From an uncultured Rhodobacterales bacterium (GTDB taxonomy: Bacteria > Pseudomonadota > Alphaproteobacteria > Rhodobacterales > Rhodobacteraceae): DNA of 64,000 bases. Shown here piece by piece: positions 47,487-55,751 of the stretch (positions within the stretch are counted from its first letter, which is position 1; every line of letters begins with the position of its first letter). The translations under genes and the position numbers were made by a program. The notes under the pieces are model-generated. The model saw only the letters and a program-made list of their open reading frames with translations, was not told the origin of the DNA and made no database searches. The stretch spans positions 1 to 64,000 of the forward strand of contig CAIQOV010000003.1 of assembly GCA_903873585.1 (NCBI GenBank), read 5' to 3'.

Positions 47487-49469
47487 ATGATGTCTTATCT
47501 TTCGGCTCTGGCTGCGGGGGCCGGGAATGTCTTTTCTTGGCCAAATATCCTGGTTCCCATTCTGGGCACGCTGATCGCCATGTTCAGCTCTTTTTTGCCC
47601 GGTATAGGCGGCACAAGCCTTGCAGCTCTTATGTTGCTTTTGACACTGCATTGGGACCCGGTTCAGGTCTTGCTTTTGTTTGGCGCATTGACGGGCGGCG
47701 CGACCTATATGGGGTCAGTGACGGCGATTTTGTTTAACATTCCCGGCAACGCTTCAAGTGCTGCGGCGATGCTGGATGGGCATGCCATGGCCCGACGGGG
47801 TTTGCCCCGCACGGCCATTGCTGCGGCGGCAACGGCTTCGGCGGTTGGGTCGCTGATCGGGGTCGTCGTTCTGGTTGCTCTTTTGCCCATTGTGCGCCCG
47901 TTTATTCTGCAATTTGGGCCATTGGAGAAGCTATTGCTGGGAATCTGGGGGCTGACAACCATCGTGGCGCTGCCAACCCGTTCGACCAGCCGGGCCTTTG
48001 GGGCCGCTTTGCTGGGGCTGATGTTGGCTATGGTTGGCAGTGATCCAACCACCGGTGCCCCACGGTGGACGTTTGGCAGCCTTGGCCTGTATGACGGCTT
48101 CAACACGGTTGTGGTTCTGTTGGGCTTTTTTACCCTGTCAGAAGTCATGGCTTGGCGCACGCGTCTTTCCGTTTCCGCAGCAGCCACGTCTGGCGATATT
48201 CAAGACAGCACTTGGGCTGGCATTCGGTCTGTTTTCACCAATTTTGGCGTAACCTTGCGATCTTCGATCTTGGGCACCCTTGTGGGCATTATTCCGGGTG
48301 TCGGCGGCACCGTCGCAAGTTTTGTGGCCTACGGTCAGGCGGTGCAGGCCACCAAGGGCGACCGCAGTGGTTTTGGCAAAGGCGATGTGCGCGGATTGAT
48401 CGCACCCGAGGCGGCGGTCGATGCAAAGGATGGCGGATCGTTGCTGCCAACCTTGGCCTTTGGTCTTCCGGGCAGCGAATCTGGCGTGATTTTGCTGTCG
48501 GTTCTGGTGATCCACGGATTTGTGCCGGGTTTGCCGATGCTGACCACGGACCTGTCCTTTTCTTTCACGCTGATCGTGGCCTTACTGCTGTCGAACATCT
48601 TGACTTCGGTGGTGGGGATCAGCTTGGCCCCGCTTCTTGCACGATTGACCAGACTGCGCATCGATCGCATCGTTTTGCCTGTTTTGATTGCAAGCCTTGT
48701 GACGGTTGTTCAGTTGAACGGGTCTGTTGAGGACATTTATTTTGCGCTGGGATTCGGCGTTTTGGGCTATCTTTTTGGTCAATTCGACTGGCCACGTATT
48801 CCTTTCGTGATTGCCTTTGTCTTGGGTCGTTTTCTTGAAAGTAACCTCGCCTTGGTGGTCCAGTTGGTGCAGGTTGGTCGGTTGAACGTGCTAGAACGCC
48901 CTGCTGCGTTGGGAGTTGCCGCTTTGGTTCTGATATCCTTGGTTTGGATGACACGAAAGGGCACGATCACGAGCAGGTCTCGGGCGGAAAAGGCCGAGCT
49001 TGGACTTGGTTTTCCGACCACGTTTGCTTTGGGTTTGACCTTACTTGCGGTCATTCTGGTCGTAACTGGCCTTCTTTCGCGCCCTGCATACGGCTACTAT
49101 GCGATAGGCGTTGCCGTAACAGCCGCGTGCCTTTGCGCAATGATAACGCTAGGCCTGTATATACGTTTTAAAGTGCAAGGTTCAGGGCTTTCTTTGCCGG
49201 GCTTTCCGTTAGAGCACCGCTTGCCGCTTGCCCTGATGACTGTTTTGGGGCCCGGGATTTTTCTGTTTGGGCTTCCGATGGCCATCGGCGCTTTTACCGC
49301 TGCATGGTACTGCCGTTGGGAAAAATTGGATCGAAGCATGACCTTGAAATCTGCGCTTGCGGGCGGCTTGGCTTTTGGGGTGACATGGATCTACTTAGAT
49401 CGCTTCGCCATGGTAATCCTGCCGCCCCCAGCGATTTCATCCTTTGTTGGCAGCTTAGCTGATATGTGA
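47487..49469 (+). CDS. TctA-TctB fused permease of a tripartite tricarboxylate transporter
   Basis: Large inner-membrane subunit. Residues 1-490 are TctA-like: SSFLPGIGGTSLAALML, GSVTAILFNIPGNASSAAAMLDG, a second GIIPGVGGTVASFVAYGQA repeat, and FGLPGSESGVILL. TctA proteins average about 500 residues; this one has 660. The extra C-terminal 170 residues form about four membrane helices and end with IYLDRFAMVILPPP, like TctB. A fused TctA-TctB explains why no separate small subunit is present. ATG 47487 (an ATG pair) is chosen because the frame upstream overlaps the receptor gene. Confidence 0.85.
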   Translation: MMSYLSALAAGAGNVFSWPNILVPILGTLIAMFSSFLPGIGGTSLAALMLLLTLHWDPVQVLLLFGALTGGATYMGSVTAILFNIPGNASSAAAMLDGHAMARRGLPRTAIAAAATASAVGSLIGVVVLVALLPIVRPFILQFGPLEKLLLGIWGLTTIVALPTRSTSRAFGAALLGLMLAMVGSDPTTGAPRWTFGSLGLYDGFNTVVVLLGFFTLSEVMAWRTRLSVSAAATSGDIQDSTWAGIRSVFTNFGVTLRSSILGTLVGIIPGVGGTVASFVAYGQAVQATKGDRSGFGKGDVRGLIAPEAAVDAKDGGSLLPTLAFGLPGSESGVILLSVLVIHGFVPGLPMLTTDLSFSFTLIVALLLSNILTSVVGISLAPLLARLTRLRIDRIVLPVLIASLVTVVQLNGSVEDIYFALGFGVLGYLFGQFDWPRIPFVIAFVLGRFLESNLALVVQLVQVGRLNVLERPAALGVAALVLISLVWMTRKGTITSRSRAEKAELGLGFPTTFALGLTLLAVILVVTGLLSRPAYGYYAIGVAVTAACLCAMITLGLYIRFKVQGSGLSLPGFPLEHRLPLALMTVLGPGIFLFGLPMAIGAFTAAWYCRWEKLDRSMTLKSALAGGLAFGVTWIYLDRFAMVILPPPAISSFVGSLADM

Positions 49470-49492
49470 GGATTGTCAGAGTTGACGCGGCA

Positions 49493-50629
49493 TCACGCTG
49501 TCAACAAGGTGCGACACGACTGAGAATCCTCGCCCTGCGAAACCGACTGATTTTTCCAAAGCCAATCCTGTGGCGTTCGCAGATGGGCTTCAAATGCCAA
49601 AGCAGCGGGCGTCTCAAAAAAATCACGCCGTGCCTGACGTTGGGAATCCACTGGCTCGTGTGTTTTAAAAAACACTGACATCGCGGCATTGCATTCAAAC
49701 ATGACAAAACAGTTTCGGTCAGGATCAATTCCCATATCCATGCCACAAAAATCCAAACCGGTCCGGCCGGGAACTTCGGCGCAAATGCGGGCGAAATGGG
49801 CGTTATCGTTCAGGCTATGAACCAGTTCTAATTCGCGGTCTTGGAAGTTGCGGATGCTGTTTTCAGAGTCGTTATGAACTTTCCAGCCATTAGCGCCTTT
49901 AATGTGGCGAATGAAGAACTGCCCGCCAATGAACAAGACGCGCGCCTTTAAATACACCTGCTCTTGGGTTGCAAACTCGACAAACTGTGTCATGAAATGC
50001 GGTTGGCCGAACCATTGGGTATGCACGGCGGCGTCCCAGTCATCTGGTCTTTCAACCTTGATCAACCCTTGCCCCGTTTGCCCGGCGATAGGTCGCACCA
50101 ATACGGGAAATTGAAATCCATGCTCGGCAAAGCACCGCTCAAACGAAGCGCGCGATTGTGCTTTGAACCGCACACACTGCGGAACCGTAAGACCAGTAAT
50201 CCCCGCAAGCGCCTGTGAACTGAGATCGCGGCGCGAGCGGGCAATAGCGCGGGGATGGTTGAAGATGGGCACGCTGGGTGAAAAAGCCTCATCCAGCCAG
50301 ATCAGAGCACTGCGATACTCATCCGCATCGGCACAGTGGTTGATAATCGAAGACGGGTTTCGCAGATGCGAGGGCAGCGGATGCGGATACCACAGCTGGT
50401 CGGCGGTGCGCGCAAGCTCTGTCTGCAGATCCATCGGCATAATTAGTCGGTTGGGAAACCCAGGTATGGGCTTGCCATCCTTGCCGATGCGCACCCGAAC
50501 TTCTCTCTTGTCGGGCAGGGCAGAAAAGTTGATGGGCCGCGCGGGTCGAACCAACTGCGGGCCGGTGTGGGCTGGGGGGGGTAAGGGCTTAGGCGATGTT
50601 TTCACACCCGATCGAGCGCGTTTTGTCAT
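49493..50629 (-). CDS. ATP-grasp-like ligase, probable active paralogue
   Basis: 378 residues with an N-terminal pre-ATP-grasp domain (IINHCADADEY, IFNHPRAIARSRRD, LAGITGLTVP) and an ATP-grasp core: FPVLVRPIAGQTGQGL near 175-190 with the glycine-rich loop, FIRHIKGANGW near 240-250, GMDMGIDPD near 296, and the metal-binding FECNAAM near 311. This is the RimK/glutathione-synthetase-like pattern, so the enzyme may join a carboxylate to an amine. ATG 50629 overlaps the upstream paralogue stop (ATGA). It is the last gene of a three-gene operon. Substrate unknown. Confidence 0.72.
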   Translation of the reverse strand: MTKRARSGVKTSPKPLPPPAHTGPQLVRPARPINFSALPDKREVRVRIGKDGKPIPGFPNRLIMPMDLQTELARTADQLWYPHPLPSHLRNPSSIINHCADADEYRSALIWLDEAFSPSVPIFNHPRAIARSRRDLSSQALAGITGLTVPQCVRFKAQSRASFERCFAEHGFQFPVLVRPIAGQTGQGLIKVERPDDWDAAVHTQWFGQPHFMTQFVEFATQEQVYLKARVLFIGGQFFIRHIKGANGWKVHNDSENSIRNFQDRELELVHSLNDNAHFARICAEVPGRTGLDFCGMDMGIDPDRNCFVMFECNAAMSVFFKTHEPVDSQRQARRDFFETPAALAFEAHLRTPQDWLWKNQSVSQGEDSQSCRTLLTA

Positions 50630-51639
50630 GCCCCATACCTTTGCATCAAAGCCTCGACGCTTGGCAATTTGCGCGCGTCTTCCCGCCAATTTTGCGGTTG
50701 GGCAAGCAAGGCCGACAATCGTGGCCCAATTTGGTCCGCGATAGTCAAACTCACCTGCCGCATCTGAGCGATGTCATCCGCCGCGTCGGGTACAAAAAAT
50801 CCAGCGCTGACATCAAGCAGGCGCAAGTGGTTGGGTGCCAAAGCCATCAAGTCCAGCGTCCAAAAATCTAAGGGAATTCGGCGAAAGGCGGTCTTGAATA
50901 CCGTTTCAACCAATGCTTTTTGAACTGGCAGAACCGATGCGCTCATCCCCGGCTTGATCCTATGGCGCAATGTTTCCACCGCACCGCCTTGGCCGACAAA
51001 CACCATGCGCAAGGCCCAGTCGGCTGCGGCCTCATCAGGATGGGCTTGCACCATGATGTGGTGATGTCCGCCTCCGGCAAGGTTGAAAAGGGTTTGCCAA
51101 TCCATCGGATGGTTGATCCAAATACGCTTTACCCCGTTGCGCGCGGCGCTGGGCTGCACAGTCACTGGGTACTGAAAACCGCCCTGCTCAAAACAATCGG
51201 TAAAGCTGCGCGGACCAAGGGGCAAGAAGCGGCGGCTTTTGGGAACCTCTAGCCCGCCAATTCCGGCCAAGGCCACGCCGGCGATATCCCGGCGCGCTGC
51301 CATGACCGCCCGCGGGTGGTTGAAGATTGGCGGGGCCGTTGCATAGGCCATGTCAATCGTTAGCAAGGCTTGTGCGAAGCTGTCTGGATCGGCGCAGGTG
51401 TTCAGCACCCATGCAGGCTTTGCGGGCAATGCCACCTCTGGCTGCGGGTGCCAGTAGGTTTGGGCGGCACGGTTGAGCCTTTCATAAAGTTCTGGCGTGA
51501 ACTGTAAGCGATTGGGGATCGCAACCTCTGGTGCTCCTTGTGGCGATAGAACCAGACGGGTCAAAAAAGAATCTGAAATTGCGTTAAAAATCAGGCCATT
51601 GCGCTGGAATTTAAGTTCTGCATTCTGTGCGCGCGCCAT
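50626..51639 (-). CDS. ATP-grasp-like paralogue with degenerate active site
   Basis: 337 residues, homologous to the following gene over its length (NTCADPDSF, IFNHPRAVMAARRD, LAGIGGLEVP, FQYPVTVQPSA). The glycine-rich loop GQTGQG is replaced by ARNGVK, and the metal-binding F-E-C-N becomes L-D-V-S. It therefore looks like a pseudoenzyme, perhaps a structural partner of the active copy, or a recogniser of substrate. It follows the methyltransferase by 12 bases and overlaps its paralogue by four. Confidence 0.65.
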   Translation of the reverse strand: MARAQNAELKFQRNGLIFNAISDSFLTRLVLSPQGAPEVAIPNRLQFTPELYERLNRAAQTYWHPQPEVALPAKPAWVLNTCADPDSFAQALLTIDMAYATAPPIFNHPRAVMAARRDIAGVALAGIGGLEVPKSRRFLPLGPRSFTDCFEQGGFQYPVTVQPSAARNGVKRIWINHPMDWQTLFNLAGGGHHHIMVQAHPDEAAADWALRMVFVGQGGAVETLRHRIKPGMSASVLPVQKALVETVFKTAFRRIPLDFWTLDLMALAPNHLRLLDVSAGFFVPDAADDIAQMRQVSLTIADQIGPRLSALLAQPQNWREDARKLPSVEALMQRYGA

Positions 51640-51651
51640 GTGACCCCGGCT

Positions 51652-52521
51652 TTAGCCCACGTGGGCGGCGATGATTTCCGCACGGTGGCGGCGCTTTGCA
51701 TCTGTCTGCATGATAAGGGGCGACACCGATACGCCCGAAGAATCTTTATTCATTTGAACAACTGCGAGCCCTGCATTTTTCAGCATCTCCAGCAGATCAT
51801 CCTCCGTCATTTGCGGGTACCCTAATCGGATTTGCCACAGTGCCTCAGCCGCCTCAGCGATTGAGGCCGCGCGCGCAACACTATAGCCTTGCGCCTGCGC
51901 GGTCGCAAACATTTCGGATTTTCGTTGCGCGAGGGCGTCGGCATCTGGCGCAGTGCGCGGCGCACTTGGGCCTACGGACAGCCGGTTTGAAATCAAAACC
52001 CGTCCAGTTGGTGCTAGGTTGCGCGCCCACATGTCAACAACGCCCTGGCGGGCACCCGGTGCAAAAAGTCCCAGAAAGCTATGTGCTACAATGGCGTCAA
52101 CCGGCGCGATGTTCAGTTCGCGCGCATCCATCTGGAAGGTCTGCAGGTCAAAACCGGCATGTCGGGCGAACAAACGGTTCTGTTCCAAAGTTGTCAAGCA
52201 GCGATCAACCAAGACAACTTCTGGCACAATGCCATGCGGGCGCAAAGCCTGCAAAACAAGGGCGGCCAATCCCGTATCTGCTGAGCCAGACAGCAAAATC
52301 CTGATCCGATTCCCGCGGGCCAATCCTCTAAGCGCTTTGCCGAAAAAATCCCCGCCAGCCGGGAAGGCCCCATTTGCTTCCAAGTGCCGAACCATACTCC
52401 ACGCGCGATGATAACTTAAACAACCCGATTCCGGATCACAAAGGCAATGCGCCCAATCAAAGGCAAATGCGGCCAAGGCAGCCAAGGGTTCGTGCAAGGG
52501 TAATGGCGAAGCGGTGTTCAT
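51652..52521 (-). CDS. SAM-dependent methyltransferase (class I), island
   Basis: 289 residues. A Rossmann methyltransferase pattern is visible: RILLSGSADTGLAALVLQAL (motif I, with Ser-Gly-Ser-Ala), EVVLVDRCLTTLEQN with the acidic SAM-binding Asp, MDARELNIAPVDAIVAHSFLGLF, and GRVLISNRLSV. The N-terminal 75 residues form a helical lid-like part (DPESGCLSYHRAWSMVRHLEA). The target (small molecule, peptide or protein) is unknown. It is first in the operon with the two ATP-grasp-like genes, with an AT-rich promoter region upstream. Confidence 0.75.
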   Translation of the reverse strand: MNTASPLPLHEPLAALAAFAFDWAHCLCDPESGCLSYHRAWSMVRHLEANGAFPAGGDFFGKALRGLARGNRIRILLSGSADTGLAALVLQALRPHGIVPEVVLVDRCLTTLEQNRLFARHAGFDLQTFQMDARELNIAPVDAIVAHSFLGLFAPGARQGVVDMWARNLAPTGRVLISNRLSVGPSAPRTAPDADALAQRKSEMFATAQAQGYSVARAASIAEAAEALWQIRLGYPQMTEDDLLEMLKNAGLAVVQMNKDSSGVSVSPLIMQTDAKRRHRAEIIAAHVG

Positions 52522-52600
52522 AATTGGATTCTTAGCAATAAAAAGCTGGCATTGTATAGGGCTTACCGTACCAGAAAACCTTTGAATAAGACGATTTTAG
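52522..52600 (-). promoter_or_regulatory. AT-rich leader of the methyltransferase/ATP-grasp operon
   Basis: Eighty AT-rich bases between the operon and the IS3 remnant. On the minus strand TATACAAT near 52558-52551 is a possible -10 box; the -35 box is weak. No precursor peptide gene is visible here. Confidence 0.35.
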
Positions 52601-52765
52601 TGTAATCCCCCCCTCTGAAAGTAAGGGACTGCCATAGCAGAAGGTCTCGGCAAAAAAAACTATGCGGAGGTTTCGGATGAAGACAAGCAGACACCCTAAG
52701 GCGCAGATTATCGCAATCGTGCGTCGCGTCGCAGGCGGAGTGCCCATGGCTGAGCTTTGGGGGCC
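52601..52765 (+). pseudogene. IS3-family element, left end and start of OrfA
   Basis: The segment begins TGTAATCCCCC, a plausible terminal repeat, then GGAGG and ATG 52677. The product begins MKTSRHPKAQIIAIVRRVAG and GVPMAELW, the start of IS3-type OrfA (helix-turn-helix subunit), then departs from the family. Only about 30 codons survive; the remaining element is lost, leaving the acetyltransferase gene directly behind. Confidence 0.65.
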
Positions 52766-52788
52766 AACAAACAGCCGGGGGCTATCCC

Positions 52789-53418
52789 CTAAACTGCCAG
52801 CGCCATGTGCTGTTCTGGGTCTTCTAAGTAGGTTGTCAGGCAGTCTAAAAACTGGCCTATATGGTAGCCATCAATCAGCGCATGAGTTGATTGAATTGCC
52901 AACGGCATCATTGTCGCTGACTGCTGCCGATAGAACTTTCCGATGGTAAAGACGGGCACTGAAGCGTGCTTGCGGCTAAATGGCATGGTAAGCGCCGTAA
53001 AGCTGTGCCATGGCACCACGCTGACAATGATATGGCCCGGGTTCGCCATGTCGAGCCCGGGTTTTTGGCCTGCCAGCACATCTTGCCGGATCGCCATGTT
53101 CGCTTCATAGCATTTGCCGAAATTGTCCGCGTGCCAGCCTAGGATGAATGACACTATTTTGGATGGTGAGAGGATCGTATACAAGGGGCGTACGTAATCA
53201 TACTCCTCGATCCCCTCGCCGGCGATCCTCTGGCGGAATTCCGGAACCTGGTTTGCCGCCTTGGTGACCAGCAACGTCATCGCAAGTGAAAACACCAGCT
53301 TGTGCTTTTTGACATAGTCCAAGGCGTGCGTGATGTCGATTTGATCGGTACAGGAATGGACGGGGACGTCAAAGGATTTAAAGTAATCGAAGAATGACCG
53401 TCTTGGATAGGTATCCAT
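52789..53418 (-). CDS. Chloramphenicol-acetyltransferase-family protein
   Basis: 209 residues. The catalytic pattern of the CAT trimer family appears near residue 180: STHALIDGYHIGQFLDCL, with His-x3-Asp-Gly-x-His. YVRPLYTIL and VVPWHSFTAL match internal strands. CAT transfers acetyl from acetyl-CoA to chloramphenicol's hydroxyl, but many family members act on other acceptors, so drug resistance is not established. The gene lies between an IS3 and an IS630 remnant, so it was probably brought in or exposed by insertion events. Confidence 0.8.
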   Translation of the reverse strand: MDTYPRRSFFDYFKSFDVPVHSCTDQIDITHALDYVKKHKLVFSLAMTLLVTKAANQVPEFRQRIAGEGIEEYDYVRPLYTILSPSKIVSFILGWHADNFGKCYEANMAIRQDVLAGQKPGLDMANPGHIIVSVVPWHSFTALTMPFSRKHASVPVFTIGKFYRQQSATMMPLAIQSTHALIDGYHIGQFLDCLTTYLEDPEQHMALAV

Positions 53419-53519
53419 ATCGATGAGCCTGGGGGTTGGGGTGTCCGTCGTCGAATGATTTGGAACAGCCGCAGTGACTTTAGAGCGGAGGTCATTGGCT
53501 CATCGGGTTTAGGTTATGC

Positions 53520-53768
53520 TGCTTGACGCTGATGTAACTGCCTCTGCGGATGCGCTTTGTGGTGATCTCGGCAAAAAAGCGTTCGACCAGGTTGAGCCAA
53601 GACGCGCTGGTTGGCGTGAAGTGCAGCTTGAAGCGCGGGTGCTTCGCCAGCCAGGCCTTGACCTCGGGCGTCTTGTGGGTGGCGTAGTTGTCGAGCACGA
53701 GATGCACGTCGCGCGGCTTGAGGACAGCGCGGTCGATGCGGCGCAGAAAACGCACAAACTCCTTGGCT
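53520..53768 (-). pseudogene. IS630-family transposase, central/C-terminal remnant
   Basis: About 83 codons read AAKEFVRFLRRIDRAVL, VHLVLDNYATHKTPEVKAWL, FTPTSASWLNLVERFFAEIT and RRGSYISVK: the DDE domain with the second Asp (LDNYATHK) and the catalytic Glu (WLNLVERFF). It breaks off at both ends, into the RTX gene at 53768 and before the C-terminal piece at 53520. The missing tail is of the type seen at the left edge of this window (2-112). Confidence 0.88.
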
Positions 53769-55274
53769 GCGGGCTATACGGTGACCAACAGCGCCGCGAC
53801 GGCGACAACACTTACAGGTTCCAAGTTTGCTGATACCCTATCGGGCGGAACTGGGGCTGACACGCTCGTAGGCGGAGACGGCAATGACAGCTTAACGGGC
53901 GGTGCGGGGAATGACACCTTCACCATTGCGCTTGGGACGGACAGTATCAAAGATCTGAGCGGCGGAGATGTTGTTACGGTGGCATCGGGTGCAGTGCTCA
54001 ACGGCACGGTCAGTGCCGCTTGGACAGCCACGGTAGGCACCACGAACGCTGGTACTGCCAATCTGACTAGTGCAGGCTTTGCGGTGAACCTTGCGGCTGT
54101 CACAGGTGGCTCTGCCGGTTTCAGCGTGACGAACTCCGTGGCCACGGCCACAACCCTGACCGGTTCAGCATGGGCTGACACCTTAACGGGAGGCGGCGGG
54201 GCAGACACGCTGGTTGGCGGGCTTGGGGATGATGTGCTGACGGGTGGGTTGGGCAATGACACGTTTACTGTGGCGTCAGGCACAGACAGCATCAGCGATT
54301 TGAACGGCGGGGATATCTTCACGGTGGCCAGTGGGTCGACAGCCAATGCCACGGTCACAGCCACATGGACAGCGACCACAGGCACAACCAATGCGGGCAC
54401 GGCCACACTCTCCACCAATGGCTTTGCGGTCAACCTTTCAGCCATAACGGGGGGGGCGATTGGCTATAGCGTATCCAATACCGGCGCTGCCACGACCCTG
54501 ACCGGCTCGAAGTTCGCCGATACCCTGACGGGAGGTACGGGGGATGACACGCTGGTCGGTGGTTCAGGGGCCGACGGCCTTGTGGGAGGCGAAGGCAATG
54601 ATTTGTTCATAGTGGCTTTGGCTGGTGATCTAGTAACGGGTGAGCTGATGACCGGCGGCATTGGTACTGATGAACTGCGGTTCACCTCGACCACTGCAAG
54701 CACCCTTACGCTAACCGGTGGGGTCAAAGTCGACATTGTGGTGATTGGAACAGGCACTGGTATTGTTAGCGCAGCTGTGACCAGCGCCACCACGTCCTTG
54801 AATGTTGATGCAGGTCTGGCAGGGAATGGCGTGTCGATGCTTGGGAATGCCGGTGTGAATACACTAACGGGTTCGATCTATAATGACACCCTAAACGGCG
54901 GTTCAGGCAATGACAGCCTAATTGGCGGCTTCGGAGACGATATCCTCACCGGTGGCGCTGGCGCGGACACCTTCGTGTTCAACCAGCTGACCGGTGTTGA
55001 TCACGTCACGAACTTCACGACAGCCAGCGACCACATCAGCCTCGCCAAAGCTACGTTTACCGCGCTGGGTTCTGTTGGAACACTCGGATCGACCGCCTTC
55101 TACGCGGCGGCTGGGGCTACGTCAGGCCACCTTGCAACAGATTGTGTGATCTACAACACGACCACAGGTGCGCTGTACTATGACGCGGATGGCAGCAGCT
55201 CTGGCGCGGCTGTTCAGATCGGCGTTGTAGACGGTCACCCCACGCTGGCTTACACGGATGTGCTGATTTTCTGA
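53769..55274 (+). pseudogene. RTX-type calcium-binding secreted protein, 5' end lost
   Basis: About 500 codons of glycine/aspartate-rich nonapeptide repeats, such as ADTLVGGDGNDSLTGGAGNDTF, arranged in larger units that begin with a Tyr/Phe-Ser-Val-Thr-Asn phrase and ATTLTGSKFADTL. The C-terminus (GADTFVFNQLTGVDHVTNF to AYTDVLIF) is of the type recognised by type I secretion. The first in-frame ATG (53688) lies in antisense transposase sequence, so the true 5' end was removed at the IS630 junction. Repeats bind calcium after secretion. No type I secretion genes are nearby. Confidence 0.85.
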
Positions 55275-55453
55275 CAGGGGCGCTGGGCTAAGTTACGGCG
55301 CAGCGTCTTTCTCATCGCCTAACGCCCATCCAAGCCCAACATCGGTTTGTAGATAGCGAGACGGGAAGTAGGCGGCGATGCTCGCAAGGATGCCAAGATC
55401 GTGGAGTAAGCCCGACAAGCGACGACATAAACTTGGATAATAAGGTGGATCAC

Positions 55454-55522
55454 CAAAAGCAAAAGCCGCGCAACCCCTTCGGATTGCACGGCTTTCTTTG
55501 CGATATTGGTGCCCAGAAGAGG
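55454..55522. repeat. Right island attachment repeat (overlaps tRNA-Leu 3' end)
   Basis: The 69-base partner of 43777-43845. Its last 16 bases are the tRNA-Leu 3' end with CCA; the rest is the terminator and flank. Confidence 0.92.
55461..55498 (-). terminator. tRNA-Leu terminator
   Basis: On the minus strand AAAGCCGTGCAATCC pairs with GGGTTGCGCGGCTTT, with a four-base loop and two G-T pairs, then TTGCTTTTGG. It is duplicated in the left repeat. Confidence 0.78.
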
Positions 55523-55591
55523 ACTCGAACCTCCACGTCTTGCAACACTGGTACCTGAAACCAGCGCGTCTACCAATTCCGCCATCTGGGC
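55507..55591 (-). tRNA. tRNA-Leu (anticodon CAG)
   Basis: An 85-base class II tRNA on the minus strand: acceptor GCCCAGA/TCTGGGC, anticodon loop TTTCAGG carrying CAG between CTGGT/ACCAG arms, a long variable arm, T arm GGTTCGAGTCC, encoded CCA. Its 3' end is the island attachment site. Confidence 0.95.
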
Positions 55592-55751
55592 GTATCGTGG
55601 GGGGCGGTTTAGCTGTGCCTGCACATGGTGTCAACGGGGCGCATTGCAAAAATCGCGAACTGCTTTGGTCTTGCTGGCCGCGCCCTGCCCCTGTATTCAG
55701 ACAACGCCGACAATGCGGCGCATTTTACCCCTTTTCCCCTACGAGGACCCC

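Larger units (their letters stand above)
43777..55522. mobile_element. Integrated genomic island in tRNA-Leu(CAG)
   Basis: Two 69-base direct repeats, 11,677 bases apart and identical at 67 positions, bound a segment with a tyrosine integrase next to the left repeat. The right repeat contains the last 16 bases of the tRNA-Leu gene plus its terminator, so integration used the tRNA 3' end and restored it. Cargo: integrase, an unknown gene, a tripartite tricarboxylate transporter, a methyltransferase/ATP-grasp operon, IS3 and IS630 remnants, an acetyltransferase gene and a broken RTX gene. No conjugation genes or replication module are seen. IS scars suggest an old, decaying element. Confidence 0.9.

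Noticed and set aside
52532-52747. 71-residue minus-strand frame upstream of the methyltransferase as a precursor peptide
   Set aside because: Half of it is antisense to the IS3 remnant, and it lacks a ribosome site and precursor-like features.
53688-53768. ATG and first 27 codons of the RTX reading frame as a true N-terminus
   Set aside because: This part is the antisense of the IS630 transposase remnant; RTX-like sequence begins only at about 53769.
53774-54445. 223-residue minus-strand frame rich in Val, Pro and Ser
   Set aside because: It is the reverse reading of RTX glycine/aspartate repeats.
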